From Annona cherimola (lineage: Eukaryota; Streptophyta; Magnoliopsida; Magnoliales; Annonaceae), in NCBI GenBank assembly GCA_030490835.1, contig CM059972.1:46727452-46791451 (forward strand): a stretch of 64,000 nucleotides of DNA, in the 5' to 3' direction. This document shows, one piece after another, positions 21,318 to 36,300 of the stretch (positions are counted from its first letter, which is position 1; the number at the start of each line of letters is the position of its first letter). The notes under the pieces were generated by a model. That model did no database searches. It saw only the letters and a program-made list of their open reading frames with translations, and was not told the origin of the DNA. The position numbers and the translations under genes were made by a program.

Positions 21318-24300
21318 TCTATTCTAATGCAATAAAGTTTGCTGGTTCTCATTCGAGCCAAATCAAGACAATTGGATTGAGTTGAAGTCAATTCTAAGTA
21401 AATGAAGTTCATTCTATCTAGATCAGTTCATTTGATTCCATTTGAATGCTTTTAAGTTCATTTGTTCCTGTTCGAATGTAGACAAAATAAAGGAATTGTA
21501 GTGAATTCTAATTGATTAAAGTTCCTTTTGTCCGATTCATTGGCTTTGTATCTATTCGAATGTGATAAAGTTTGCTCGTTCTCATTAGAGTCAAATCATT
21601 TCAACTAGAATGAGTTGAAGTGAATTCTAAGTATTTGAAGTTTATTCTATCTAATTCAATTCATTTGATTTGATTCGAATGCGTTTAAGTTCATTCGTTC
21701 TCGTACGATTGTAGTTTATTGAAGTTCTTTTCATCCGATTCCGTTGCTTTGAATCTATTCGAATACGCAAAAGTTTGCATGTTCTCATTAGAGTCAGATC
21801 AAGTCAATTAGATTGAGTTGTAGTCAATTCTAAGTAACCGAAGTTCATTCTATCTAATTCAATTCATTTGATTCTATTCGAATGCGTTTAAGTTCATTCG
21901 TTCTCATTCGAATGTAAACAAAATCAAGGGGTTGTAGTTAGTTCCAGTTGATTGAAGTTTCTTTTCATCCAATTTAGTTGTTTTGAATCTATTCGAATAC
22001 GTTAAAGTTTGCTTGTTCTCATTAGAGTCAAATCATGTCAATCAGATTGAGCTGTAGTCAATTCTAAGTAATCAGAGTTCATTCTATCTAAATCAGTTCA
22101 TTTGATTCCATTCGAATGCTTGTAAGTTTTTTTGTTCCCATTCGAATCTAAAAAAAATGAAGGGATTGTCGTGAATTCTAGTTGATTGAAGTTCTTTTTA
22201 TCGGATTCATTTGCCTTGAATCTATTCGAATGCGATAAAGTTTTCTAGTTCTCATTAGAGTGAAATCAAGTCAATTAGATTGAGTTGAAGCAAATTCTAA
22301 GTAATTGAAGTTTATTTTGTCTAATTCAGTTAATTTGAATCAATTCGGATGCTTTTAAGTTCATTTGTTACTGTTCGAATATAAACAAAATCAAGGGATT
22401 GTAGTGAATTCTAGGGTCATCCGATTCATTTGCTTTGAATCTATTCGAATGCGGTAAACTTTGCTCATTCTCATTAGAGTCAGATCAAGTCAACTAGATT
22501 GAGTTGAAGTCAATTCTAAGTATTCGAAGTTCATTCTATCTAATTCGATTCATTTGACTTGATTTGGATGCTTTTAAGTTCATTTCTTCCTGTTCGAATG
22601 TAAACAAAATGGAGGGATTGTAGTGAATTTTAGTTGGTTAAAGTTCCTTTCGTCTGATTTATTTGCTTTCAATCTATTCGAATGCGATAAAGTTTGCTCG
22701 TTCTCATATTAGAGTCAAATCATGTCAACTAGATTGAGTTGAAGTCAATTTTAAGTATTGGATGTTTATTCTATTTAATTCAATTCATTTGATTTGATTC
22801 GAATGCTTTTAAGTTCTTTCGTTTTCCTTCGAATGTAAACGAAATCACGGGATTGTGGTCAACTCTAGTCGATTGAAATTCCCTTTGTTTGATTTAGTTG
22901 CTTTGAATCTATTCGAATGCGCAAAAGTTTGCTCGTTATCATTAGAGTCAAATCAAGTTAACTAGATTAAGTTGTAGTCAATTCTAAGTAATCGAAGTTC
23001 ATTCTATCTAGCTGAATTCATTTGATTCAATTCGAATGCTTTTTAGTTCATGCGTTCTCGTTCAAATGTAAACAAAATCAAGGAGTTGTAGTTAATTCTA
23101 GCTGATTGAAGTTCTTTTTAGCCAATTCAATTCTTTTGAATCTATTCGAATGCGTTAAAGTTTGCTCGTTCTCATTAGAGTCAAATCATGTCAATTAGAT
23201 TGAGCTGTACTCAATTCTAAGTAATCAGAGTTCATTCTATCTAAATCAGTTCATTTGATTCCATTCGAATGCTTTTATGTTCATTCGTTCTCATTCGAAT
23301 GTAAATGAAATCAAGGGGTTGTAATTAATTCTAGCTGATTTAAGTTGCTTTCATCTGATTCAGTTGTTTTGAATCTATTCGAATGCGTTAAAGTTTGCTC
23401 GTTCTCATCAGAGTCAAATCATGTCAATTAGATTGAGCTGTACTCAATTCTAAATAATCAGAGTTTATTCTATCTAAATCAGTTCATTTGATTCCATTCG
23501 AATGCTTTTATGTTCATTCGTTCTCATTCGAATGTAAAGGAAATCAAGGGGTTGTAATTAATTCTAGCTGATTCAAGTTGCTTTCATCTGATTCAGTTAT
23601 TTTGAATCTATTAAAATGCGTTAAAGTTTGCTCGTTCTCATTAGAGTCAAATCATGTTAATTAGATGAGCTGTACTCAATTCTAAGTAATCGGAGTTCAT
23701 TCTATCTAATTCAGTTCATTTGATTCGATTCGAATGCATCCAAATTCATTTGTTGCCGTTCGAATGTGAACGAAATCAAGGGTTTGTTGTTAAATTTAGC
23801 TGATTGAAGTTCCTCTCATCCGATTCAGTTATTTTTGTATCTATTCGAACGCGTTAAAGTTTTCTCGTTCTCATTGGAGTCAAATCAAGTCAATTAGATT
23901 CAGTTGTACTTAATTCTAAGCAATCAAAGTTCATTATAGCTAGTTCAGTTCATTAGATTCGATTCGAATGATTTTAAGTTCCTTTGTTCCCGTTCGAATG
24001 TAAATAAAATCAAGGGATTGAAGTCAATTCTAGTTGACTGAAATTCCTTTCGTCTGATTGAGTTGTTTTGAATCTACTCGAATGTGTTAAAGTTTGCTCG
24101 TTCTCGTTACAGTCAAATCATGTCAATTAGATTGAGTAGTTCTCAATTCTAAGTAATCCGAGTTCATTGTATCTAAATCAGATCATTTGATTCGATTGGA
24201 ATGCTTTTAAGTTCTTTCGTTTTCCTTCGAATGTAAACGAAATCACGGGATTGTGGTCAACTCTAGTCGATTGAAATTCCCTTTGTTTGATTCAGTTGCT

Positions 24301-27300
24301 TTGAATCTATTCGAATGCAATAAAGTTTGCTCGTTCTCGTTTTCCATTCTCATGAGAGTCAAATCAAGTCAATTAGATTGAGTCATACTTAATTATAAGC
24401 AATCAAAGTTCATCATATCTAGTTCAGTTCATTAGATTCGATTCAAATGCTCTTAAGTTCCTATGTTCCCGTTCGAATGTAAACAAAATCAAGGGTTGAA
24501 TTCAAGTTCAGTTGATTGAAATTCCTTTCGTCCGACTTTGTTGTTTTTAATCTATTCGAATGCGTTAAAGATTGCAATATCTCTTTAGAGTCAAATCATG
24601 TTAATTAGATTGAGCTCTACTCAATTTTAAGTAATCGGAGTTCATTCTTTGTAAGTCAATTCGTTTGATTCGATTCGAACGCTTTTAAGTTCATTTGTTC
24701 CCGTTCGAATCTAAACAAAATCAGGGGATTGCATTAAATTCTAGTTGCTTGAAGTTCCTTTCATCCGATTCATTTACTTTTAACTATTAATCTATTCTAA
24801 TGCAATAAAGTTTGCTGGTTCTCATTCGAGCCAAATCAAGACAATTGGATTGAGTTGAAGTCAATTCTAAGTAACTGAAGTTCATTCTATCTAGATCAGT
24901 TCATTTGATTCCATTTGAATGCTTTTAAGTTCATTTGTTCCTGTTCGAATGTAGACAAAATAAAGGAATTGTAGTGAATTCTAATTGATTAAAGTTCCTT
25001 TTGTCCGATTCATTGGCTTTGTATCTATTCGAATGTGATAAAGTTTGCTCGTTCTCATTAGAGTCAAATCATTTCAACTAGAATGAGTTGAAGTGAATTC
25101 TAAGTATTTGAAGTTTATTCTATCTAATTCAATTCATTTGATTTGATTCGAATGCGTTTAAGTTCATTCGTTCTCGTACGATTGTAGTTTATTGAAGTTC
25201 TTTTCATCCGATTCCGTTGCTTTGAATCTATTCGAATACGCAAAAGTTTGCATGTTCTCATTAGAGTCAGATCAAGTCAATTAGATTGAGTTGTAGTCAA
25301 TTCTAAGTAACCGAAGTTCATTCTATCTAATTCAATTCATTTGATTCTATTCGAATGCGTTTAAGTTCATTCGTTCTCATTCGAATGTAAACAAAATCAA
25401 GGGGTTGTAGTTAGTTCCAGTTGATTGAAGTTTCTTTTCATCCAATTTAGTTGTTTTGAATCTATTCGAATACGTTAAAGTTTGCTTGTTCTCATTAGAG
25501 TCAAATCATGTCAATCAGATTGAGCTGTAGTCAATTCTAAGTAATCAGAGTTCATTCTATCTAAATCAGTTCATTTGATTCCATTCGAATGCTTGTAAGT
25601 TTTTTTGTTCCCATTCGAATCTAAAAAAAATGAAGGGATTGTCGTGAATTCTAGTTGATTGAAGTTCTTTTTATCGGATTCATTTGCCTTGAATCTATTC
25701 GAATGCGATAAAGTTTTCTAGTTCTCATTAGAGTGAAATCAAGTCAATTAGATTGAGTTGAAGCAAATTCTAAGTAATTGAAGTTTATTTTGTCTAATTC
25801 AGTTAATTTGAATCAATTCGGATGCTTTTAAGTTCATTTGTTACTGTTCGAATATAAACAAAATCAAGGGATTGTAGTGAATTCTAGGGTCATCCGATTC
25901 ATTTGCTTTGAATCTATTCGAATGCGGTAAACTTTGCTCATTCTCATTAGAGTCAGATCAAGTCAACTAGATTGAGTTGAAGTCAATTCTAAGTATTCGA
26001 AGTTCATTCTATCTAATTCGATTCATTTGACTTGATTTGGATGCTTTTAAGTTCATTTCTTCCTGTTCGAATGTAAACAAAATGGAGGGATTGTAGTGAA
26101 TTTTAGTTGGTTAAAGTTCCTTTCGTCTGATTTATTTGCTTTGAATCTATTCGAATGCGATAAAGTTTGCTCGTTCTCATATTAGAGTCAAATCATGTCA
26201 ACTAGATTGAGTTGAAGTCAATTTTAAGTATTGGATGTTTATTCTATTTAATTCAATTCATTTGATTTGATTCGAATGCTTTTAAGTTCTTTCGTTTTCC
26301 TTCGAATGTAAACGAAATCACGGGATTGTGGTCAACTCTAGTCGATTGAAATTCCCTTTGTTTGATTCAGTTGCTTTGAATCTATTCGAATGCGCAAAAG
26401 TTTGCTCGTTATCATTAGAGTCAAATCAAGTTAACTAGATTAAGTTGTAGTCAATTCTAAGTAATCGAAGTTCATTCTATCTAGCTGAATTCATTTGATT
26501 CAATTCGAATGCTTTTTAGTTCATGCGTTCTCGTTCAAATGTAAACAAAATCAAGGAGTTGTAGTTAATTCTAGCTGATTGAAGTTCTTTTTAGCCAATT
26601 CAATTCTTTTGAATCTATTCGAATGCGTTAAAGTTTGCTCGTTCTCATTAGAGTCAAATCATGTCAATTAGATTGAGCTGTACTCAATTCTAAGTAATCA
26701 GAGTTCATTCTATCTAAATCAGTTCATTTGATTCCATTCGAATGCTTTTATGTTCATTCGTTCTCATTCGAATGTAAATGAAATCAAGGGGTTGTAATTA
26801 ATTCTAGCTGATGTAAGTTGCTTTCATCTGATTCAGTTGTTTTGAATCTATTCGAATGCGTTAAAGTTTGCTCGTTCTCATCAGAGTCAAATCATGTCAA
26901 TTAGATTGAGCTGTACTCAATTCTAAATAATCAGAGTTTATTCTATCTAAATCAGTTCATTTGATTCCATTCGAATGCTTTTATGTTCATTCGTTCTCAT
27001 TCGAATGTAAAGGAAATCAAGGGGTTGTAATTAATTCTAGCTGATTCAAGTTGCTTTCATCTGATTCAGTTATTTTGAATCTATTAAAATGCGTTAAAGT
27101 TTGCTCGTTCTCATTAGAGTCAAATCATGTTAATTAGATGAGCTGTACTCAATTCTAAGTAATCGGAGTTCATTCTATCTAATTCAGTTCATTTGATTCG
27201 ATTCGAATGCATCCAAATTCATTTGTTGCCGTTCGAATGTGAACGAAATCAAGGGTTTGTTGTTAAATTTAGCTGATTGAAGTTCCTCTCATCCGATTCA

Positions 27301-30300
27301 GTTATTTTTGTATCTATTCGAACGCGTTAAAGTTTTCTCGTTCTCATTGGAGTCAAATCAAGTCAATTAGATTCAGTTGTACTTAATTCTAAGCAATCAA
27401 AGTTCATTATAGCTAGTTCAGTTCATTAGATTCGATTCGAATGATTTTAAGTTCCTTTGTTCCCGTTCGAATGTAAATAAAATCAAGGGATTGAAGTCAA
27501 TTCTAGTTGACTGAAATTCCTTTCGTCTGATTGAGTTGTTTTGAATCTACTCGAATGTGTTAAAGTTTGCTCGTTCTCGTTACAGTCAAATCATGTCAAT
27601 TAGATTGAGTAGTTCTCAATTCTAAGTAATCCGAGTTCATTGTATCTAAATCAGATCATTTGATTCGATTGGAATGCTTTTAAGTTCTTTCGTTTTCCTT
27701 CGAATGTAAACGAAATCACGGGATTGTGGTCAACTCTAGTCGATTGAAATTCCCTTTGTTTGATTCAGTTGCTTTGAATCTATTCGAATGCAATAAAGTT
27801 TGCTCGTTCTCGTTTTCCATTCTCATGAGAGTCAAATCAAGTCAATTAGATTGAGTCATACTTAATTATAAGCAATCAAAGTTCATCATATCTAGTTCAG
27901 TTCATTAGATTCGATTCAAATGCTCTTAAGTTCCTATGTTCCCGTTCGAATGTAAACAAAATCAAGGGTTGAATTCAAGTTCAGTTGATTGAAATTCCTT
28001 TCGTCCGACTTTGTTGTTTTTAATCTATTCGAATGCGTTAAAGATTGCAATATCTCTTTAGAGTCAAATCATGTTAATTAGATTGAGCTCTACTCAATTT
28101 TAAGTAATCGGAGTTCATTCTTTGTAAGTCAATTCGTTTGATTCGATTCGAACGCTTTTAAGTTCATTTGTTCCCGTTCGAATCTAAACAAAATCAGGGG
28201 ATTGCATTAAATTCTAGTTGCTTGAAGTTCCTTTCATCCGATTCATTTACTTTTAACTATTAATCTATTCTAATGCAATAAAGTTTGCTGGTTCTCATTC
28301 GAGCCAAATCAAGACAATTGGATTGAGTTGAAGTCAATTCTAAGTAACTGAAGTTCATTCTATCTAGATCAGTTCATTTGATTCCATTTGAATGCTTTTA
28401 AGTTCATTTGTTCCTGTTCGAATGTAGACAAAATAAAGGAATTGTAGTGAATTCTAATTGATTAAAGTTCCTTTTGTCCGATTCATTGGCTTTGTATCTA
28501 TTCGAATGTGATAAAGTTTGCTCGTTCTCATTAGAGTCAAATCATTTCAACTAGAATGAGTTGAAGTGAATTCTAAGTATTTGAAGTTTATTCTATCTAA
28601 TTCAATTCATTTGATTTGATTCGAATGCGTTTAAGTTCATTCGTTCTCGTACGATTGTAGTTTATTGAAGTTCTTTTCATCCGATTCCGTTGCTTTGAAT
28701 CTATTCGAATACGCAAAAGTTTGCATGTTCTCATTAGAGTCAGATCAAGTCAATTAGATTGAGTTGTAGTCAATTCTAAGTAACCGAAGTTCATTCTATC
28801 TAATTCAATTCATTTGATTCTATTCGAATGCGTTTAAGTTCATTCGTTCTCATTCGAATGTAAACAAAATCAAGGGGTTGTAGTTAGTTCCAGTTGATTG
28901 AAGTTTCTTTTCATCCAATTTAGTTGTTTTGAATCTATTCGAATACGTTAAAGTTTGCTTGTTCTCATTAGAGTCAAATCATGTCAATCAGATTGAGCTG
29001 TAGTCAATTCTAAGTAATCAGAGTTCATTCTATCTAAATCAGTTCATTTGATTCCATTCGAATGCTTGTAAGTTTTTTTGTTCCCATTCGAATCTAAAAA
29101 AAATGAAGGGATTGTCGTGAATTCTAGTTGATTGAAGTTCTTTTTATCGGATTCATTTGCCTTGAATCTATTCGAATGCGATAAAGTTTTCTAGTTCTCA
29201 TTAGAGTGAAATCAAGTCAATTAGATTGAGTTGAAGCAAATTCTAAGTAATTGAAGTTTATTTTGTCTAATTCAGTTAATTTGAATCAATTCGGATGCTT
29301 TTAAGTTCATTTGTTACTGTTCGAATATAAACAAAATCAAGGGATTGTAGTGAATTCTAGGGTCATCCGATTCATTTGCTTTGAATCTATTCGAATGCGG
29401 TAAAGTTTGCTCATTCTCATTAGAGTCAGATCAAGTCAACTAGATTGAGTTGAAGTCAATTCTAAGTATTCGAAGTTCATTCTATCTAATTCGATTCATT
29501 TGACTTGATTTGGATGCTCTTAAGTTCATTTCTTCCTGTTCGAATGTAAACAAAATGGAGGGATTGTAGTGAATTTTAGTTGGTTAAAGTTCCTTTCGTC
29601 TGATTTATTTGCTTTGAATCTATTCGAATGCGATAAAGTTTGCTCGTTCTCATATTAGAGTCAAATCATGTCAACTAGATTGAGTTGAAGTCAATTTTAA
29701 GTATTGGATGTTTATTCTATTTAATTCAATTCATTTGATTTGATTCGAATGCTTTTAAGTTCTTTCGTTTTCCTTCGAATGTAAACGAAATCACGGGATT
29801 GTGGTCAACTCTAGTCGATTGAAATTCCCTTTGTTTGATTCAGTTGCTTTGAATCTATTCGAATGCGCAAAAGTTTGCTCGTTATCATTAGAGTCAAATC
29901 AAGTTAACTAGATTAAGTTGTAGTCAATTCTAAGTAATCGAAGTTCATTCTATCTAGCTGAATTCATTTGATTCAATTCGAATGCTTTTTAGTTCATGCG
30001 TTCTCGTTCAAATGTAAACAAAATCAAGGAGTTGTAGTTAATTCTAGCTGATTGAAGTTCTTTTCAGCCAATTCAATTCTTTTGAATCTATTCGAATGCG
30101 TTAAAGTTTGCTCGTTCTCATTAGAGTCAAATCATGTCAATTAGATTGAGCTGTACTCAATTCTAAGTAATCAGAGTTCATTCTATCTAAATCAGTTCAT
30201 TTGATTCCATTCGAATGCTTTTATGTTCATTCGTTCTCATTCGAATGTAAATGAAATCAAGGGGTTGTAATTAATTCTAGCTGATGTAAGTTGCTTTCAT

Positions 30301-33300
30301 CTGATTCAGTTGTTTTGAATCTATTCGAATGCGTTAAAGTTTGCTCGTTCTCATCAGAGTCAAATCATGTCAATTAGATTGAGCTGTACTCAATTCTAAA
30401 TAATCAGAGTTTATTCTATCTAAATCAGTTCATTTGATTCCATTCGAATGCTTTTATGTTCATTCGTTCTCATTCGAATGTAAAGGAAATCAAGGGGTTG
30501 TAATTAATTCTAGCTGATTCAAGTTGCTTTCATCTGATTCAGTTATTTTGAATCTATTAAAATGCGTTAAAGTTTGCTCGTTCTCATTAGAGTCAAATCA
30601 TGTTAATTAGATGAGCTGTACTCAATTCTAAGTAATCGGAGTTCATTCTATCTAATTCAGTTCATTTGATTCGATTCGAATGCATCCAAATTCATTTGTT
30701 GCCGTTCGAATGTGAACGAAATCAAGGGTTTGTTGTTAAATTTAGCTGATTGAAGTTCCTCTCATCCGATTCAGTTATTTTTGTATCTATTCGAACGCGT
30801 TAAAGTTTTCTCGTTCTCATTGGAGTCAAATCAAGTCAATTAGATTCAGTTGTACTTAATTCTAAGCAATCAAAGTTCATTATAGCTAGTTCAGTTCATT
30901 AGATTCGATTCGAATGATTTTAAGTTCCTTTGTTCCCGTTCGAATGTAAATAAAATCAAGGGATTGAAGTCAATTCTAGTTGACTGAAATTCCTTTCGTC
31001 TGATTGAGTTGTTTTGAATCTACTCGAATGTGTTAAAGTTTGCTCGTTCTCGTTACAGTCAAATCATGTCAATTAGATTGAGTAGTTCTCAATTCTAAGT
31101 AATCCGAGTTCATTGTATCTAAATCAGATCATTTGATTCGATTGGAATGCTTTTAAGTTCTTTCGTTTTCCTTCGAATGTAAACGAAATCACGGGATTGT
31201 GGTCAACTCTAGTCGATTGAAATTCCCTTTGTTTGATTCAGTTGCTTTGAATCTATTCGAATGCAATAAAGTTTGCTCGTTCTCGTTTTCCATTCTCATG
31301 AGAGTCAAATCAAGTCAATTAGATTGAGTCATACTTAATTATAAGCAATCAAAGTTCATCATATCTAGTTCAGTTCATTAGATTCGATTCAAATGCTCTT
31401 AAGTTCCTATGTTCCCGTTCGAATGTAAACAAAATCAAGGGTTGAATTCAAGTTCAGTTGATTGAAATTCCTTTCGTCCGACTTTGTTGTTTTTAATCTA
31501 TTCGAATGCGTTAAAGATTGCAATATCTCTTTAGAGTCAAATCATGTTAATTAGATTGAGCTCTACTCAATTTTAAGTAATCGGAGTTCATTCTTTGTAA
31601 GTCAATTCGTTTGATTCGATTCGAACGCTTTTAAGTTCATTTGTTCCCGTTCGAATCTAAACAAAATCAGGGGATTGCATTAAATTCTAGTTGCTTGAAG
31701 TTCCTTTCATCCGATTCATTTACTTTTAACTATTAATCTATTCTAATGCAATAAAGTTTGCTGGTTCTCATTCGAGCCAAATCAAGACAATTGGATTGAG
31801 TTGAAGTCAATTCTAAGTAACTGAAGTTCATTCTATCTAGATCAGTTCATTTGATTCCATTTGAATGCTTTTAAGTTCATTTGTTCCTGTTCGAATGTAG
31901 ACAAAATAAAGGAATTGTAGTGAATTCTAATTGATTAAAGTTCCTTTTGTCCGATTCATTGGCTTTGTATCTATTCGAATGTGATAAAGTTTGCTCGTTC
32001 TCATTAGAGTCAAATCATTTCAACTAGAATGAGTTGAAGTGAATTCTAAGTATTTGAAGTTTATTCTATCTAATTCAATTCATTTGATTTGATTCGAATG
32101 CGTTTAAGTTCATTCGTTCTCGTACGATTGTAGTTTATTGAAGTTCTTTTCATCCGATTCCGTTGCTTTGAATCTATTCGAATACGCAAAAGTTTGCATG
32201 TTCTCATTAGAGTCAGATCAAGTCAATTAGATTGAGTTGTAGTCAATTCTAAGTAACCGAAGTTCATTCTATCTAATTCAATTCATTTGATTCTATTCGA
32301 ATGCGTTTAAGTTCATTCGTTCTCATTCGAATGTAAACAAAATCAAGGGGTTGTAGTTAGTTCCAGTTGATTGAAGTTTCTTTTCATCCAATTTAGTTGT
32401 TTTGAATCTATTCGAATACGTTAAAGTTTGCTTGTTCTCATTAGAGTCAAATCATGTCAATCAGATTGAGCTGTAGTCAATTCTAAGTAATCAGAGTTCA
32501 TTCTATCTAAATCAGTTCATTTGATTCCATTCGAATGCTTGTAAGTTTTTTTGTTCCCATTCGAATCTAAAAAAAATGAAGGGATTGTCGTGAATTCTAG
32601 TTGATTGAAGTTCTTTTTATCGGATTCATTTGCCTTGAATCTATTCGAATGCGATAAAGTTTTCTAGTTCTCATTAGAGTGAAATCAAGTCAATTAGATT
32701 GAGTTGAAGCAAATTCTAAGTAATTGAAGTTTATTTTGTCTAATTCAGTTAATTTGAATCAATTCGGATGCTTTTAAGTTCATTTGTTACTGTTCGAATA
32801 CAAACAAAATCAAGGGATTGTAGTGAATTCTAGGGTCATCCGATTCATTTGCTTTGAATCTATTCGAATGCGGTAAAGTTTGCTCATTCTCATTAGAGTC
32901 AGATCAAGTCAACTAGATTGAGTTGAAGTCAATTCTAAGTATTCGAAGTTCATTCTATCTAATTCGATTCATTTGACTTGATTTGGATGCTCTTAAGTTC
33001 ATTTCTTCCTGTTCGAATGTAAACAAAATGGAGGGATTGTAGTGAATTTTAGTTGGTTAAAGTTCCTTTCGTCTGATTTATTTGCTTTGAATCTATTCGA
33101 ATGCGATAAAGTTTGCTCGTTCTCATATTAGAGTCAAATCATGTCAACTAGATTGAGTTGAAGTCAATTTTAAGTATTGGATGTTTATTCTATTTAATTC
33201 AATTCATTTGATTTGATTCGAATGCTTTTAAGTTCTTTCGTTTTCCTTCGAATGTAAACGAAATCACGGGATTGTGGTCAACTCTAGTCGATTGAAATTC

Positions 33301-36300
33301 CCTTTGTTTGATTCAGTTGCTTTGAATCTATTCGAATGCGCAAAAGTTTGCTCGTTATCATTAGAGTCAAATCAAGTTAACTAGATTAAGTTGTAGTCAA
33401 TTCTAAGTAATCGAAGTTCATTCTATCTAGCTGAATTCATTTGATTCAATTCGAATGCTTTTTAGTTCATGCGTTCTCGTTCAAATGTAAACAAAATCAA
33501 GGAGTTGTAGTTAATTCTAGCTGATTGAAGTTCTTTTCAGCCAATTCAATTCTTTTGAATCTATTCGAATGCGTTAAAGTTTGCTCGTTCTCATTAGAGT
33601 CAAATCATGTCAATTAGATTGAGCTGTACTCAATTCTAAGTAATCAGAGTTCATTCTATCTAAATCAGTTCATTTGATTCCATTCGAATGCTTTTATGTT
33701 CATTCGTTCTCATTCGAATGTAAATGAAATCAAGGGGTTGTAATTAATTCTAGCTGATGTAAGTTGCTTTCATCTGATTCAGTTGTTTTGAATCTATTCG
33801 AATGCGTTAAAGTTTGCTCGTTCTCATCAGAGTCAAATCATGTCAATTAGATTGAGCTGTACTCAATTCTAAATAATCAGAGTTTATTCTATCTAAATCA
33901 GTTCATTTGATTCCATTCGAATGCTTTTATGTTCATTCGTTCTCATTCGAATGTAAAGGAAATCAAGGGGTTGTAATTAATTCTAGCTGATTCAAGTTGC
34001 TTTCATCTGATTCAGTTATTTTGAATCTATTAAAATGCGTTAAAGTTTGCTCGTTCTCATTAGAGTCAAATCATGTTAATTAGATGAGCTGTACTCAATT
34101 CTAAGTAATCGGAGTTCATTCTATCTAATTCAGTTCATTTGATTCGATTCGAATGCATCCAAATTCATTTGTTGCCGTTCGAATGTGAACGAAATCAAGG
34201 GTTTGTTGTTAAATTTAGCTGATTGAAGTTCCTCTCATCCGATTCAGTTATTTTTGTATCTATTCGAACGCGTTAAAGTTTTCTCGTTCTCATTGGAGTC
34301 AAATCAAGTCAATTAGATTCAGTTGTACTTAATTCTAAGCAATCAAAGTTCATTATAGCTAGTTCAGTTCATTAGATTCGATTCGAATGATTTTAAGTTC
34401 CTTTGTTCCCGTTCGAATGTAAATAAAATCAAGGGATTGAAGTCAATTCTAGTTGACTGAAATTCCTTTCGTCTGATTGAGTTGTTTTGAATCTACTCGA
34501 ATGTGTTAAAGTTTGCTCGTTCTCGTTACAGTCAAATCATGTCAATTAGATTGAGTAGTTCTCAATTCTAAGTAATCCGAGTTCATTGTATCTAAATCAG
34601 ATCATTTGATTCGATTGGAATGCTTTTAAGTTCTTTCGTTTTCCTTCGAATGTAAACGAAATCACGGGATTGTGGTCAACTCTAGTCGATTGAAATTCCC
34701 TTTGTTTGATTCAGTTGCTTTGAATCTATTCGAATGCAATAAAGTTTGCTCGTTCTCGTTTTCCATTCTCATGAGAGTCAAATCAAGTCAATTAGATTGA
34801 GTCATACTTAATTATAAGCAATCAAAGTTCATCATATCTAGTTCAGTTCATTAGATTCGATTCAAATGCTCTTAAGTTCCTATGTTCCCGTTCGAATGTA
34901 AACAAAATCAAGGGTTGAATTCAAGTTCAGTTGATTGAAATTCCTTTCGTCCGACTTTGTTGTTTTTAATCTATTCGAATGCGTTAAAGATTGCAATATC
35001 TCTTTAGAGTCAAATCATGTTAATTAGATTGAGCTCTACTCAATTTTAAGTAATCGGAGTTCATTCTTTGTAAGTCAATTCGTTTGATTCGATTCGAACG
35101 CTTTTAAGTTCATTTGTTCCCGTTCGAATCTAAACAAAATCAGGGGATTGCATTAAATTCTAGTTGCTTGAAGTTCCTTTCATCCGATTCATTTACTTTT
35201 AACTATTAATCTATTCTAATGCAATAAAGTTTGCTGGTTCTCATTCGAGCCAAATCAAGACAATTGGATTGAGTTGAAGTCAATTCTAAGTAACTGAAGT
35301 TCATTCTATCTAGATCAGTTCATTTGATTCCATTTGAATGCTTTTAAGTTCATTTGTTCCTGTTCGAATGTAGACAAAATAAAGGAATTGTAGTGAATTC
35401 TAATTGATTAAAGTTCCTTTTGTCCGATTCATTGGCTTTGTATCTATTCGAATGTGATAAAGTTTGCTCGTTCTCATTAGAGTCAAATCATTTCAACTAG
35501 AATGAGTTGAAGTGAATTCTAAGTATTTGAAGTTTATTCTATCTAATTCAATTCATTTGATTTGATTCGAATGCGTTTAAGTTCATTCGTTCTCGTACGA
35601 TTGTAGTTTATTGAAGTTCTTTTCATCCGATTCCGTTGCTTTGAATCTATTCGAATACGCAAAAGTTTGCATGTTCTCATTAGAGTCAGATCAAGTCAAT
35701 TAGATTGAGTTGTAGTCAATTCTAAGTAACCGAAGTTCATTCTATCTAATTCAATTCATTTGATTCTATTCGAATGCGTTTAAGTTCATTCGTTCTCATT
35801 CGAATGTAAACAAAATCAAGGGGTTGTAGTTAGTTCCAGTTGATTGAAGTTTCTTTTCATCCAATTTAGTTGTTTTGAATCTATTCGAATACGTTAAAGT
35901 TTGCTTGTTCTCATTAGAGTCAAATCATGTCAATCAGATTGAGCTGTAGTCAATTCTAAGTAATCAGAGTTCATTCTATCTAAATCAGTTCATTTGATTC
36001 CATTCGAATGCTTGTAAGTTTTTTTGTTCCCATTCGAATCTAAAAAAAATGAAGGGATTGTCGTGAATTCTAGTTGATTGAAGTTCTTTTTATCGGATTC
36101 ATTTGCCTTGAATCTATTCGAATGCGATAAAGTTTTCTAGTTCTCATTAGAGTGAAATCAAGTCAATTAGATTGAGTTGAAGCAAATTCTAAGTAATTGA
36201 AGTTTATTTTGTCTAATTCAGTTAATTTGAATCAATTCGGATGCTTTTAAGTTCATTTGTTACTGTTCGAATACAAACAAAATCAAGGGATTGTAGTGAA

